The notes below the pieces were generated by a model. That model was not told where the DNA came from. It was given only the letters and a program-made list of their open reading frames with translations, and searched no databases. 64,000 nucleotides of DNA from Saprospiraceae bacterium. Lineage in GTDB: Bacteria; Bacteroidota; Bacteroidia; Chitinophagales; Saprospiraceae. Positions 36,091 to 45,247 of the stretch are shown piece by piece. Each line of letters starts with the position of its first letter. Position 1 is the first letter of the stretch. The translations under genes were made by a program, and so were the position numbers. The stretch is taken from positions 1 through 64,000 of the forward strand of contig JABARE010000006.1 of assembly GCA_019187365.1 (NCBI GenBank), in the 5' to 3' direction.

Positions 36091-36637
36091 TTAAATTTTT
36101 TTTGGAGTCGGTGGGAGCAGAATGGTTCGTTTCATATATTTATGGCGGGAAAAGAAACGCATTAACCTGACTGAGCTACAGGCTTGGAATAAAGGATAGT
36201 ATTGGTATGTGTCCGTAATAGCACAGTATTCAGAGTATGCCTTCTTCAGCGGGTTGTTTGCACGCAAAAATGACGTGAGGTGGAAGCTGGTTTGATGAAT
36301 GCGCCGACCCTGTCCTGGGAAGGCAGCAGGATTAAATTATAAAGGAGCCTCCTGAAAAGAGGCTTTTATCTGGCTCTATGCGAAAGCATCGCATGGGTCT
36401 GTCAGATAGGGTCATTTGGTATTCTGTGGAAAAAGGACAGGATGGATGGGATTGGCAGACAAGGCGTGTTCCTCTGGTCCGGGAGGTGGTAGTGATCACG
36501 GTCTTGAAGAATGGTGGGTATTATAGAAGTATAGGGCCGTAATGAAAATGTTAGGATCGATGTTAATAATGAGGCCCGTTGGGCTACTAAGTAGTGGAAA
36601 AGTATTTGTTTTATTCAATCACAATCAAAACGCATTT
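36091..36637. other. Non-coding stretch with an orphan terminator-like hairpin at 36346-36369
   Basis: AGCCTC (36346-36351) and GAGGCT (36359-36364) with a following TTTTAT form a terminator-like hairpin, but no gene ends before it. The stretch from about 36120 to 36370 could encode a small RNA. The part from 36542 to 36637 is in frame with the next gene but lies before its signal peptide and is not counted. Confidence 0.35.
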
Positions 36638-37039
36638 ATGAAAAAGATCTCGTTGTTCATTGCACTGCTGATCAGTACAGCGGCTGTCGCCCAGGTAACA
36701 AAAGGAAGTGATCAAAGTCCTACGGGTTCGGGAACTGCAAACTCGGCTCAATCCGTCAAGTGTTGCCCCAAGGTCTACGCCTCCACTCCGGCTACCAAAC
36801 CCGGCGGCAAAGCGACCATGCGGCTGCTTGCCAGCAAACCCTTTAAAGGAAAGCAACAGGGTGTCGACCTGAGCTTTGACGTGCTGGATGCCAAAGGTAA
36901 AGTGGTCGAGGGAGTAAGCGATGCCATCACCACGAATGCGTCCGGCGACGTGGTCGTCGACAGAGCAAAACTTCCGGCTGGCAAGTACCGTTTGCGCGCA
37001 AGGGCTGGCAAGGCTTCGGAAACGTATACGATACAGTAA
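36638..37039 (+). CDS. Small exported protein, paralogue of the 35600 gene
   Basis: 133 residues from the ATG at 36638, which opens a clear signal peptide (MKKISLFIALLISTAAVAQ). The mature part has KCCPKVYAST, MRLLASKPFKGKQQGVDLSFDVLDAKG and LPAGKYRLRARAGKASETYTIQ, nearly the same as the upstream copy. The two differ most in the Ser/Thr/Gly-rich linker after the signal. Function unknown; tandem duplication is evident. Confidence 0.78.
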   Translation: MKKISLFIALLISTAAVAQVTKGSDQSPTGSGTANSAQSVKCCPKVYASTPATKPGGKATMRLLASKPFKGKQQGVDLSFDVLDAKGKVVEGVSDAITTNASGDVVVDRAKLPAGKYRLRARAGKASETYTIQ

Positions 37040-37082
37040 GACAGGAAGTCGCCCCTGGTTGAGGGGCAAATACATGAAAAGA

Positions 37083-37122
37083 CCGGGAGACATTGCCGGA
37101 TGGCAGGGTCTCCCGGATTTTA
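37083..37122 (+). terminator. Rho-independent terminator-like hairpin after the second small exported protein
   Basis: CCGGGAGAC at 37083-37091 pairs perfectly with GTCTCCCGG at 37108-37116, followed by ATTTTAT. Confidence 0.65.
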
Positions 37123-37224
37123 TGGAGGTCATTCTGCCGGGATTCGTTTCTCGCTACCTCCAGGATTTTGTTTGAGGGGAATTTCCGATTATTACAGCAA
37201 GTTAATTGGCTTAAAAGTTCCAAA

Positions 37225-37257
37225 TTTGCGATGAGCGCTATCGGTTAATATTTTTTG
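37225..37257 (+). promoter_or_regulatory. Candidate SusC-operon promoter (TTTG ... TATTTTTTG)
   Basis: TTTG at 37225-37228 and TATTTTTTG at 37249-37257 are separated by 20 bases, close to the Bacteroidota -33/-7 arrangement (one extra base in the -7 spacer). The ATG of the SusC gene is 21 bases downstream. Confidence 0.45.
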
Positions 37258-37278
37258 TATGATTACATTTCTTTCCAG

Positions 37279-40200
37279 ATGAAATCAATCGCTTTTATTG
37301 TTCTACTTTTAGCGTGCTCGCAAGCATGCATTTCCCAACACATCTTTCGGGGAACGGTGACCGACGAAACCGGAGTTCCCCTGGTTGGCGTCAACATTTC
37401 CATTGTGGGGGCAGACGTTGGAACTGTAACCGATACCCAGGGACAGTTTCAACTGTCCTATGTATATAACCCCGCACAACTCCGATTCAGATATACAGGT
37501 TACGAGGGTCGCCTCATCGAGGCGGATGCTGCATTGCAAATGCGCGTAGCGCTGAAAGAGGGTATCCTCCTGAGCGAAGCTGTGGTCACTGCCCTCGGAG
37601 TCAGAAGACAGGAACGCTCACTTGGATATGCCACTGAAAGGATGAATGGCAGCGCCGTGTCCCTCGTCCCGCAGGCCAATTTTCTCGGCTTGCTATCGGG
37701 CCGCACGGCAGGATTGATGGTACAGGCTCCTTCTGGCGGAAATCCCGGAGGATCAACCCGCGTGAGCCTGCGTGGAACACGGTCCATCAATGGTGAAAAC
37801 CAACCCCTGTTTGTCATAGACGGCATCCCAATGGACAATTCGAATTTCAGTAACTTTTCGCAGATCCTGGCCAATGGACAGGGCACAGTCTATGAATCGC
37901 AGAGGGATTATGGCAACGCCATACAGGATTTGAATCCGGAAGACATCGAAGAAATTCAGATTTTAAAAGGGCAGGCAGCTGCCGCACTGTATGGCTCACG
38001 GGGAGCAAATGGTGTGTTGATGGTGACCACGAAGCGGGGAAGCCATCAAGGCAAAGGATTCGGCATACAGATTGGAAGCAGCATTTCCTTTGACCGCGTT
38101 GCGGTGTTCCCCGAACTTCAGCGATTGTACGGCGGTGGGGTGTCTCTTTTTCCAAAAGGCTATACCGACGGCAGCGGACATTACAAACTGCCGCTGGTCG
38201 AGTTTGGCCCGGATGGCGCCATCTCAGGGGTATTCAAATCTTTTGACCTCGTTCCCATTTATGCGGTGGACGAAAGCAGCGGGACGAAATTCAACATCTC
38301 ATCCGACGAACACTTTGCCTTTCTCGACGGATTGGTCATCGGGGAGAAGGCCTACGACCGCTTTGTATTTCCGAGCGGGTACGGCGGTAACCAGCAGGGA
38401 TTGTATTTCAGGGACTGGAACAGTTGGGACGGCTGGGACGCGACCCATTTTGGGAGGAGCAGGCTATGGGAAGTAGGCGACGACCCCAGAGAATTTTTTG
38501 AAACCGGTGTAAGTACGCGTTTACATTTTGCAATCGATAAGCAAACCGACCAGTCTGAATTCCGGCTGGCGTATACCCGCTTTGACCAAAAGGGCATTTA
38601 CCCCCATTCTCATTGGGGCCGTCACAACTTTTCTTTGGGAGGAAAACATAAATTGTCAGAAAAACTTTCTGTCGATGTTACTGCCAATTATGTCGTTGGC
38701 GAGAACAGGGGCAGATCTGCGGTAACCTATGATTTTAGAGGGGGATTCAATCCGGGGCAGAATTTCAGCCAGTGGTGGCATACGCACCTGCGTTTCGATG
38801 ACCTTAAAAGCTTTGAAAATCCGGATGGAACCATGCGGACATGGAACCGCCAGTCAGAAGACAATCCGCGTCCCCAGTATTGGGATAACCCGTACTGGTC
38901 GCGTTCTAAAAATTATTCAAGCGACGGAAGAAATCGCTTGTTCGGACACATTGCCTCCACTTACCAGATCAATCCATGGATGCAACTTACAGGCCGCATT
39001 TTGCACGACGGATATTCCGAAATGAGGGAAGAGCGGGTAGCAGACGGATCGCTGCTGCAGTCGCAATACACCATCGACCAGTTAGAAGTGCGCGAAACAA
39101 ACGCAGACCTCATTTTGCGTGTCGATGCCCTGAGCACAGACGATTTTTGGATTGATTACTTCATCGGCGGCAACAAAATGTGGCGAAGTGGAGACCGCTC
39201 CTTTGGCGCAACCATCGGGGGGCTCAGCGTCCCGGGGATTTACAGGCTGCAAAATTCCACTTCGAGACCCCTCATTAGCTATTTGAGGGCCGAAAAGGAA
39301 ATTGAAAGCCTTTTTGTGGGTTCCTCTATTGAATGGAGGAAAACGCTCTACCTCCAGTTGACCGGCAGGAACGATTGGTCGAGTGCTTTGCCGGATAAAT
39401 CCAATAGTTATTTTTATCCCTCCGCCTCGCTCAGCTTCATATTCACAGAGTTAAAGGAAATAAGCGGTCTTTCATTTGGAAAGCTTCGCCTCGGTTGGGC
39501 TCAGGTTGGAGGAGATACGGATCCCTACAATGTATTTTCTACGTATTATGGCAATCCCAATTTTGGGGATTTCCCCAATTACACGGTCAACAACACGCTC
39601 AACAACGAACGACTCAAACCCGAGCGCACGGAATCCTTTGAACTCGGATTGGACCTGCGTTTTTTTCAAAACCGCCTCGCTGTTGACCTGTCCCTTTATT
39701 CCGGAACGACCATCGACCAGATCATCCCATTGGCTACCTCCACCGCAAGTGGTTACGAACGACAGTTCGTCAATGCTGGAAAGATACGCAACCGGGGGGT
39801 TGAGCTTAATCTGACGGGAACCCCACTGCAGGGAAAGCGGTGGGAATGGGAAGCTGCGCTCCATCTCGGGAAGAACACCAACGAAGTGGTTTCCATCATC
39901 GTGGATGATGTCAGCTTGGACAACCTGCCGCTGGCATCGCCAGGTGCGGGTATTTCCTTTAACGCTTTTGTTGGAAAACCTTATGGCACCATCCTGGGTT
40001 CTGATTTTATCTATGACGAAGCGGGCAATAAACTAATTGATCCGGGAACCGGGTATTACCTCGTGTCCCCAGGTGTGATGCCCATTGGCAATATTGTTCC
40101 TGATTTTATGGGAGGATTTTCCAACAGCTTCCGTTGGAAAGATCTTAGGGTCAATGCGCTGATCGATTTCCGGAAAGGTGGGGACATCTTTTCGATTACC

Positions 40201-40701
40201 AACACGTTCGGACGCATTGCAGGTTTACTGGAGGAGACTGCTGCAAATGGGATCAGGGAAAATGGATACGTTTTTGATGGCGTCCTCGCCGAGGTAGACA
40301 GCGATGGAAAGCCCATTTTGACTCAGGGTGCGAAAACGGCAAGTCTGGAGGACGACCGGTATAAAAGCAACGGCACCAAAAATGCACGGGCGGTGAGCTA
40401 TGACGAATACAAGTTTTATGGAGGCGGATTGTACCTCAACCGCCTTGATCTGTATGACGGATCTTACATAAAGCTGAGGGAAGTAGCGCTGGATTACCGG
40501 TTCCCGGAGCGCTGGTTGAAAGCCATTGGGATCTCGGAACTACACGTTGGCGCATTTGCCAGAAACCTGCTGATCATTCATAAGAACATCCCGCACCTCG
40601 ATCCCGAAATATCGGTGAGCACGTCCAACCTTTACGGCAATGAAGGGGGCGCTGTACCTTCAACCCGGTCCTTCGGCATGTCATTGAATTTTCATTTTTG
40701 A
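37279..40701 (+). CDS. SusC/RagA-family TonB-linked outer-membrane transporter
   Basis: 1140 residues from the ATG at 37279. A signal peptide is followed by a carboxypeptidase-like domain at about 22-105 (FRGTVTDETGVPLVGVNISIVGADVGTVTDTQGQFQL). A plug domain follows at about 110-245 (NFLGLLSGRTAGLMVQ, GGSTRVSLRGTRSINGENQPLFVIDGIPMDN, EILKGQAAAALYGSRGANGVLMVTTKRG), then a long barrel ending in FGMSLNFHF with terminal Phe. It imports a bound nutrient with energy from TonB. It pairs with the SusD gene 18 bases downstream. No glycosidase or peptidase that would tell the substrate is adjacent. The frame opens at a TTG (37255), which is not used here. Confidence 0.93.
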   Translation: MKSIAFIVLLLACSQACISQHIFRGTVTDETGVPLVGVNISIVGADVGTVTDTQGQFQLSYVYNPAQLRFRYTGYEGRLIEADAALQMRVALKEGILLSEAVVTALGVRRQERSLGYATERMNGSAVSLVPQANFLGLLSGRTAGLMVQAPSGGNPGGSTRVSLRGTRSINGENQPLFVIDGIPMDNSNFSNFSQILANGQGTVYESQRDYGNAIQDLNPEDIEEIQILKGQAAAALYGSRGANGVLMVTTKRGSHQGKGFGIQIGSSISFDRVAVFPELQRLYGGGVSLFPKGYTDGSGHYKLPLVEFGPDGAISGVFKSFDLVPIYAVDESSGTKFNISSDEHFAFLDGLVIGEKAYDRFVFPSGYGGNQQGLYFRDWNSWDGWDATHFGRSRLWEVGDDPREFFETGVSTRLHFAIDKQTDQSEFRLAYTRFDQKGIYPHSHWGRHNFSLGGKHKLSEKLSVDVTANYVVGENRGRSAVTYDFRGGFNPGQNFSQWWHTHLRFDDLKSFENPDGTMRTWNRQSEDNPRPQYWDNPYWSRSKNYSSDGRNRLFGHIASTYQINPWMQLTGRILHDGYSEMREERVADGSLLQSQYTIDQLEVRETNADLILRVDALSTDDFWIDYFIGGNKMWRSGDRSFGATIGGLSVPGIYRLQNSTSRPLISYLRAEKEIESLFVGSSIEWRKTLYLQLTGRNDWSSALPDKSNSYFYPSASLSFIFTELKEISGLSFGKLRLGWAQVGGDTDPYNVFSTYYGNPNFGDFPNYTVNNTLNNERLKPERTESFELGLDLRFFQNRLAVDLSLYSGTTIDQIIPLATSTASGYERQFVNAGKIRNRGVELNLTGTPLQGKRWEWEAALHLGKNTNEVVSIIVDDVSLDNLPLASPGAGISFNAFVGKPYGTILGSDFIYDEAGNKLIDPGTGYYLVSPGVMPIGNIVPDFMGGFSNSFRWKDLRVNALIDFRKGGDIFSITNTFGRIAGLLEETAANGIRENGYVFDGVLAEVDSDGKPILTQGAKTASLEDDRYKSNGTKNARAVSYDEYKFYGGGLYLNRLDLYDGSYIKLREVALDYRFPERWLKAIGISELHVGAFARNLLIIHKNIPHLDPEISVSTSNLYGNEGGAVPSTRSFGMSLNFHF

Positions 40702-40719
40702 ACCCAGCCACACCATCAA

Positions 40720-42261
40720 ATGATGAAAAATTCGCACTTGAAATACTTGTTTATTACCTGCGCACTCGTCGCATCGGGAGGATGCGGAAAGGACTTTGCA
40801 GACATCAACGTCGATCCCAACAATCCAAGTGAAGTTCCTGCAGAGCTGCTGCTTACCGGAGCGGAAAAATTGCTCGCAGAGCATGTGCACTGCGGATTGG
40901 GCGATCAAATCCGAGGATTGGCATTTGCAGAATTGCTCTCCCAGGCATGGGCTCAGAACAACTATACCGAAATCACCCGGTATCTCATCCGGGGAGAAGA
41001 GACCAATGGCCTGTTTAAACACTTGTACGCCGGGGTCCTGATGGATCTTGCAGATATTGATCGCATTCTTCTTGAAACACCGGGCCTTGATCCTGTGGAA
41101 AATGCCAATAAGCTGGCCGTTGTAGGAGTCCTCCGGGTTTACACGCTTCAGTTGCTCTCCGATATGTTTGGGCCCATTCCATACGGGGAAGCGCTTCGCG
41201 GCGCAAGCGACCGCTCACCCGCATACGTCTCCCAACGCGAGGTGTATTTTTCGCTGATTGGCGAATTGGAAAGCGCAATTCAGAAAATGGATGTCGGTCA
41301 CTCCGGATTTGGCCCGGCAGACATCATTTACCAGGGCGATATGCAGGCATGGAGCCGGTTTGCCCATGCACTCATGATCCGCATCGCACTCCGCATGGCG
41401 GATGTCGAACCCGATAGCTCACGGGTCCTTTTTGAAAAATATGCTGCGGGTGCTTTTTCTTCTGTTGAACACAATGGCTGTTTCCGGTTCCTGGCCAATG
41501 CGCCCAATAACAGTCCTTTGCACCAGCAATACATTGAGCGGGGCTCGACCGACCAGGGTTTATCGAACATTCTCATTGAGAGAACGCTCAAACCACTCAA
41601 CGATCCCAGGTTGGCAGTGTGGGCCGAGCCGGCGGCCAATACGGGAGCTTTCGCGGGAAGACCTTACGGACAGACCACGGATGATGCTGCTTCAGATGAA
41701 GTGGGCAATTATTCTTTGCCCAGTGGTGCGGACGCCCTGTTCAGCGGATCGTCCCTGTTCAACCAATACGATCTGATGCGTCCTGATTTCTCTGCCTGCC
41801 TGTTGAGCTATTCGGAGCAGTGTTTTTCATTTGCCGAAGCGGCAGAACGGGGTTGGTCCGCAGGCGCAAGCGCTGCAAGTTGGTACACCTTGGGGATTGA
41901 AGCAGCGCTGGCAGAATGGGGAATCATCGATCCGGTAACGGTAGCCGCATACCTGGCACAGGATGCCGTCCGCTATGAATCAGCCCCCGGAACCTGGCAA
42001 CAGAAAATCGGCGTTCAAAAGTGGCTGGCTCTGTTCATGCAGGGCTTTCAGGCCTGGAGTGAATGGCGACGCCTGGATTTTGATAAACTCGAAGCCCCGG
42101 TTGGGGGCATGCTCATTGACCTGGGTTCTGCAGTTGCGCCGCTCAGGCTGGTCTTCCCCGGCAATGAGCAGAGCCTGAATGCTTCCAATTACCAACAGGC
42201 TCTGCAACTACTGGGAGGACCCGATGCGTTGAATACACGTGTGTGGTGGGACGTCAAATGA
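40720..42261 (+). CDS. SusD/RagB-family nutrient-binding lipoprotein
   Basis: 513 residues. The lipobox SGGC gives Cys22, so it is a surface lipoprotein that caps the SusC channel. DFADINVDPNNPSEVP after the lipobox and the helix-rich body (LRVYTLQLLSDMFGPIPYGEAL; FAHALMIRIALRMADVEP) are typical of the SusD_2-like subfamily. That subfamily is often linked to peptides or non-starch substrates. It belongs to a two-gene unit with SusC. Confidence 0.92.
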   Translation: MMKNSHLKYLFITCALVASGGCGKDFADINVDPNNPSEVPAELLLTGAEKLLAEHVHCGLGDQIRGLAFAELLSQAWAQNNYTEITRYLIRGEETNGLFKHLYAGVLMDLADIDRILLETPGLDPVENANKLAVVGVLRVYTLQLLSDMFGPIPYGEALRGASDRSPAYVSQREVYFSLIGELESAIQKMDVGHSGFGPADIIYQGDMQAWSRFAHALMIRIALRMADVEPDSSRVLFEKYAAGAFSSVEHNGCFRFLANAPNNSPLHQQYIERGSTDQGLSNILIERTLKPLNDPRLAVWAEPAANTGAFAGRPYGQTTDDAASDEVGNYSLPSGADALFSGSSLFNQYDLMRPDFSACLLSYSEQCFSFAEAAERGWSAGASAASWYTLGIEAALAEWGIIDPVTVAAYLAQDAVRYESAPGTWQQKIGVQKWLALFMQGFQAWSEWRRLDFDKLEAPVGGMLIDLGSAVAPLRLVFPGNEQSLNASNYQQALQLLGGPDALNTRVWWDVK

Positions 42262-42432
42262 GGCAGATGGGTACTTTAAAAGGACTATAAATGATAAATT
42301 CTTCCAGGGTGTCCGGATTTTGAGAGATGTCCGACCGGGCACTTAATAAAAGGCAATTGGTCCGGCCTGGAGCTTGAATTGCAATTGAATTTGTGGCGCG
42401 TAGGATGGGTTAAGCTTTTTCATGTTACTGCA

Positions 42433-45099
42433 ATGAATGATTATATGCGAACGGTGATTCTCTTGATTGCAAACAACACTGCATCTGCAAGAGGCTTGCA
42501 TCTCAGTTGCCTGGTGGCCATGTTCCTGTTCCGGGCAATTGCTGTTTTTGCACAGGAACGAGGAGTGTCAGTAGTTGCAGCAACAGAGCCTACGACGGGA
42601 AAAACCTACGCCGTGGTCGTGGGCATCTCAGACTACCAGTCACCAGAGATCCCGGACCTGCAATTTGCCGACCAGGATGCAAAGGTGTTCGCAAGTTGGC
42701 TGGAGGAATCCAGGGCAGGAGTTGCTGACCGCGAAGATGTAATGTTATTGTTAAATGGAGAAGCGACGCGCGCAAATTTTAACGCAGCGTTGGATTGGCT
42801 TGTAGAGAAATGCAGGAGCGGCGACCGGGCCATCTTGTTTTTTAGTGGACACGGCGACGCAGAGAGCAAAACCAAATTTAACAGAGGATTTCTGCTGTTT
42901 CACGATTCGCCGCCTAACAATTACGCCGCAGGCGCTTTTTCGCTGGTCATGCTGCAGGATTATCTGAGTACGCTGTCAGACAGTGCATCGGTATTGATGG
43001 TAGCCGATGCATGCCGTTCGGGAAAATTGGCTGGCAGCACGGTGCAGGGATCTCAAATGACGGCAGCCGAATTGGCAAAGCAATATGCCAGGGAGACAAA
43101 GATCCTGTCATGCCAACCCGAAGAGTTCAGTCTCGAGGGCAGGCAATGGGGCGGAGGCCGGGGAGTATTTAGTTATTTTCTGATGGAAGGTCTGTACGGA
43201 CTGGCAGATGAAGACAAAAACCAAAAAGTCACTTTGCGGGAGGTGAGCCGTTACGTTCCGGAAAAAATCAGTTACGAAATTTCGCCGCTTGAACAAACAC
43301 CCATGTTTGTTGGAAATATGAAGGAGCCCATTGCCAAAGTGGACAGCAATGTAATGCAGAGGCATGTTGCGCAAATTGGTGGTTCCAGAAGAATCCAATT
43401 ATCAGTTTTAGAGTCCAGGGGCATGGAGGAACGGATACTTGCAGGACTGGATTCTGGCCAGCGACGGGCGTATTACGGATTTAAGGATGCGGTCGCAGCG
43501 GGACGTTTTTTCGATCCTCCGGGAAGCAATGCCGAAGAATGGTACGTTAGCCTGTCAAAGAATGAAAAGCTGGCACCGCTGCATTCTCTGATGCAGCGCA
43601 ATTATGCTGCAGGACTTCAAAACGAAGTACAACAGGCGATCAATTCCCTTCTCGAAGACGACCCATACGAATATTACCAGTGGAAGTTTACACCCTCAAA
43701 GTATCGCGACTATCCTAAGTATCTGCAAAGAGCGATTGAGTTGCTTGGCGAAAAACATCCTGCCTTCAAATTGCTGCAATCCCAGCGACTTTATTTTGAG
43801 GCATACCTGATGCTAAAGCAAGCACTTCCCATAGCAGGGGACAGAGAAGTGATTGCAAAAATGAAGCAGTTAATAAGACACAAGCTCAACGAGGCGATAG
43901 AATACAATCCCTCCGCAGCCTACCTGTATTTTTTGTTGGCGGAGTCCTTTTGGGATATCGCGGGAGCCTATAGCTTTGATTCGATGCGCCATTATTTTGT
44001 GCTCACCACACAGTACGCTCCAACCTGGCTCAATCCCTATCACACTTACTTTAATTACGTTTTAAACTCAGAAGTGAATGAAATCCGGGCCGACTCCGTG
44101 TTAAATGTTGCTTTGAATTTCAAGCCGGAATCATGGTACCTTCGGCTGTGTTTGTCATGGCTGAGGCAAAGGCAAAACCTGCATGAACAATCTGACTCAA
44201 TCTGCCGTGTTTTGCTGAGAGAAAGGCCGGAATTGCTCGAGGCACGGTCCACTCTCGTGCAAACTCAGGCAGAAAGGTACAATTGGAGAGCCGTCCTGGC
44301 TCATGGAGATACTGCTTTCGCAAATGGAGTACTTGAAGGCGATTATTCTTACGGTTGGTACTTGGCGGCACTTTTAAGTTCAGGACAAAAGAGGGCTTTT
44401 GAATCATCCACGAGGAATCATAACTCTGCATTTGTATTGGGGGGCAATAGCGACCTTGAAATTCACCTCGCTAAGTATCATCTGAAGCACGGTCAGTGCG
44501 ATAGCACACTGGCACTTGGCGTAAGACTTTTGGAAAACGGAGCATTACCATTGCACCTCGTTGCAGCGGTCATGGAGATGCTGGGAGATTGCCTGGTGCT
44601 AAAGGGAGAATATGACGATGCCCGCATCCAATACCAAAAGGCTATGTATGCCGATCCTACTCACAGCAGAACAACCGTGAGCTCCATGGCAAGGCTTGCC
44701 AAACTTGCCGCACGGGAGGGAGCATTTCAGCGGGCTGACAGCCTGTTCAACGCAGCATTGGCAGAGTGGGTAGGATTTTTTTGGTTTGGCCGGGAGGAGG
44801 CGCATTGCCTTTATGGAGATTTTCTACTCGAACAGGGCCGGATTGAAATGGCGATCTTCCATTACCGACAAGCCAACGCCCTGGTCCCATTTTATGATGA
44901 ACCCTGGCTGGGCCTGGCAAAGTGCGAGCTGGTCAGAGGCAACGATGATGAAGCCATGAAGCATTTGGCCAAAGCAATGGAAAATTATTATCCCGAGCCG
45001 GAAACCCTGCGCAACGACAAATACTTCAGGCAGCTGAACGGCGACATTCGGTTTGAAAAATTGCTGGTTCAATACCAGCATCTCAACGCTGCAAAGTGA
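42433..45099 (+). CDS. Exported caspase-fold (C14) protein with TPR domain
   Basis: 888 residues from the ATG at 42433 (another at 42445). A signal peptide ends near residue 41. The caspase domain covers about 57-300, with His140 (FFSGHGD) and Cys194 (ADACRSGKL) and the block SCQPEEFSLEGRQWGGGRG. The EF-hand-type loop at 259-270 (DEDKNQKVTLRE) keeps the first Asp and last Glu but lost the central Gly, so Ca2+ binding is doubtful. A helical middle region and several TPR units fill the rest; they are less regular than in the 13628 paralogue. The N-terminal sequence KTYAVVVGISDYQSPEI is nearly identical to that of the 45248 gene, and the two are tandem copies 149 bases apart. Confidence 0.85.
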   Translation: MNDYMRTVILLIANNTASARGLHLSCLVAMFLFRAIAVFAQERGVSVVAATEPTTGKTYAVVVGISDYQSPEIPDLQFADQDAKVFASWLEESRAGVADREDVMLLLNGEATRANFNAALDWLVEKCRSGDRAILFFSGHGDAESKTKFNRGFLLFHDSPPNNYAAGAFSLVMLQDYLSTLSDSASVLMVADACRSGKLAGSTVQGSQMTAAELAKQYARETKILSCQPEEFSLEGRQWGGGRGVFSYFLMEGLYGLADEDKNQKVTLREVSRYVPEKISYEISPLEQTPMFVGNMKEPIAKVDSNVMQRHVAQIGGSRRIQLSVLESRGMEERILAGLDSGQRRAYYGFKDAVAAGRFFDPPGSNAEEWYVSLSKNEKLAPLHSLMQRNYAAGLQNEVQQAINSLLEDDPYEYYQWKFTPSKYRDYPKYLQRAIELLGEKHPAFKLLQSQRLYFEAYLMLKQALPIAGDREVIAKMKQLIRHKLNEAIEYNPSAAYLYFLLAESFWDIAGAYSFDSMRHYFVLTTQYAPTWLNPYHTYFNYVLNSEVNEIRADSVLNVALNFKPESWYLRLCLSWLRQRQNLHEQSDSICRVLLRERPELLEARSTLVQTQAERYNWRAVLAHGDTAFANGVLEGDYSYGWYLAALLSSGQKRAFESSTRNHNSAFVLGGNSDLEIHLAKYHLKHGQCDSTLALGVRLLENGALPLHLVAAVMEMLGDCLVLKGEYDDARIQYQKAMYADPTHSRTTVSSMARLAKLAAREGAFQRADSLFNAALAEWVGFFWFGREEAHCLYGDFLLEQGRIEMAIFHYRQANALVPFYDEPWLGLAKCELVRGNDDEAMKHLAKAMENYYPEPETLRNDKYFRQLNGDIRFEKLLVQYQHLNAAK

Positions 45100-45247
45100 A
45101 CAACGCAGAGAAATTGCCCGGGGCCGTATATCAAAAGAAGTTGCAAAGCAATTCTTCTCAACTTTACCGGATTGGAAAAGGCCAGACGTGTTGTTGAGAG
45201 AGGTATAGAAGCAAAATATTCAAATTTGATGGCAATTTGGAAGCAAC

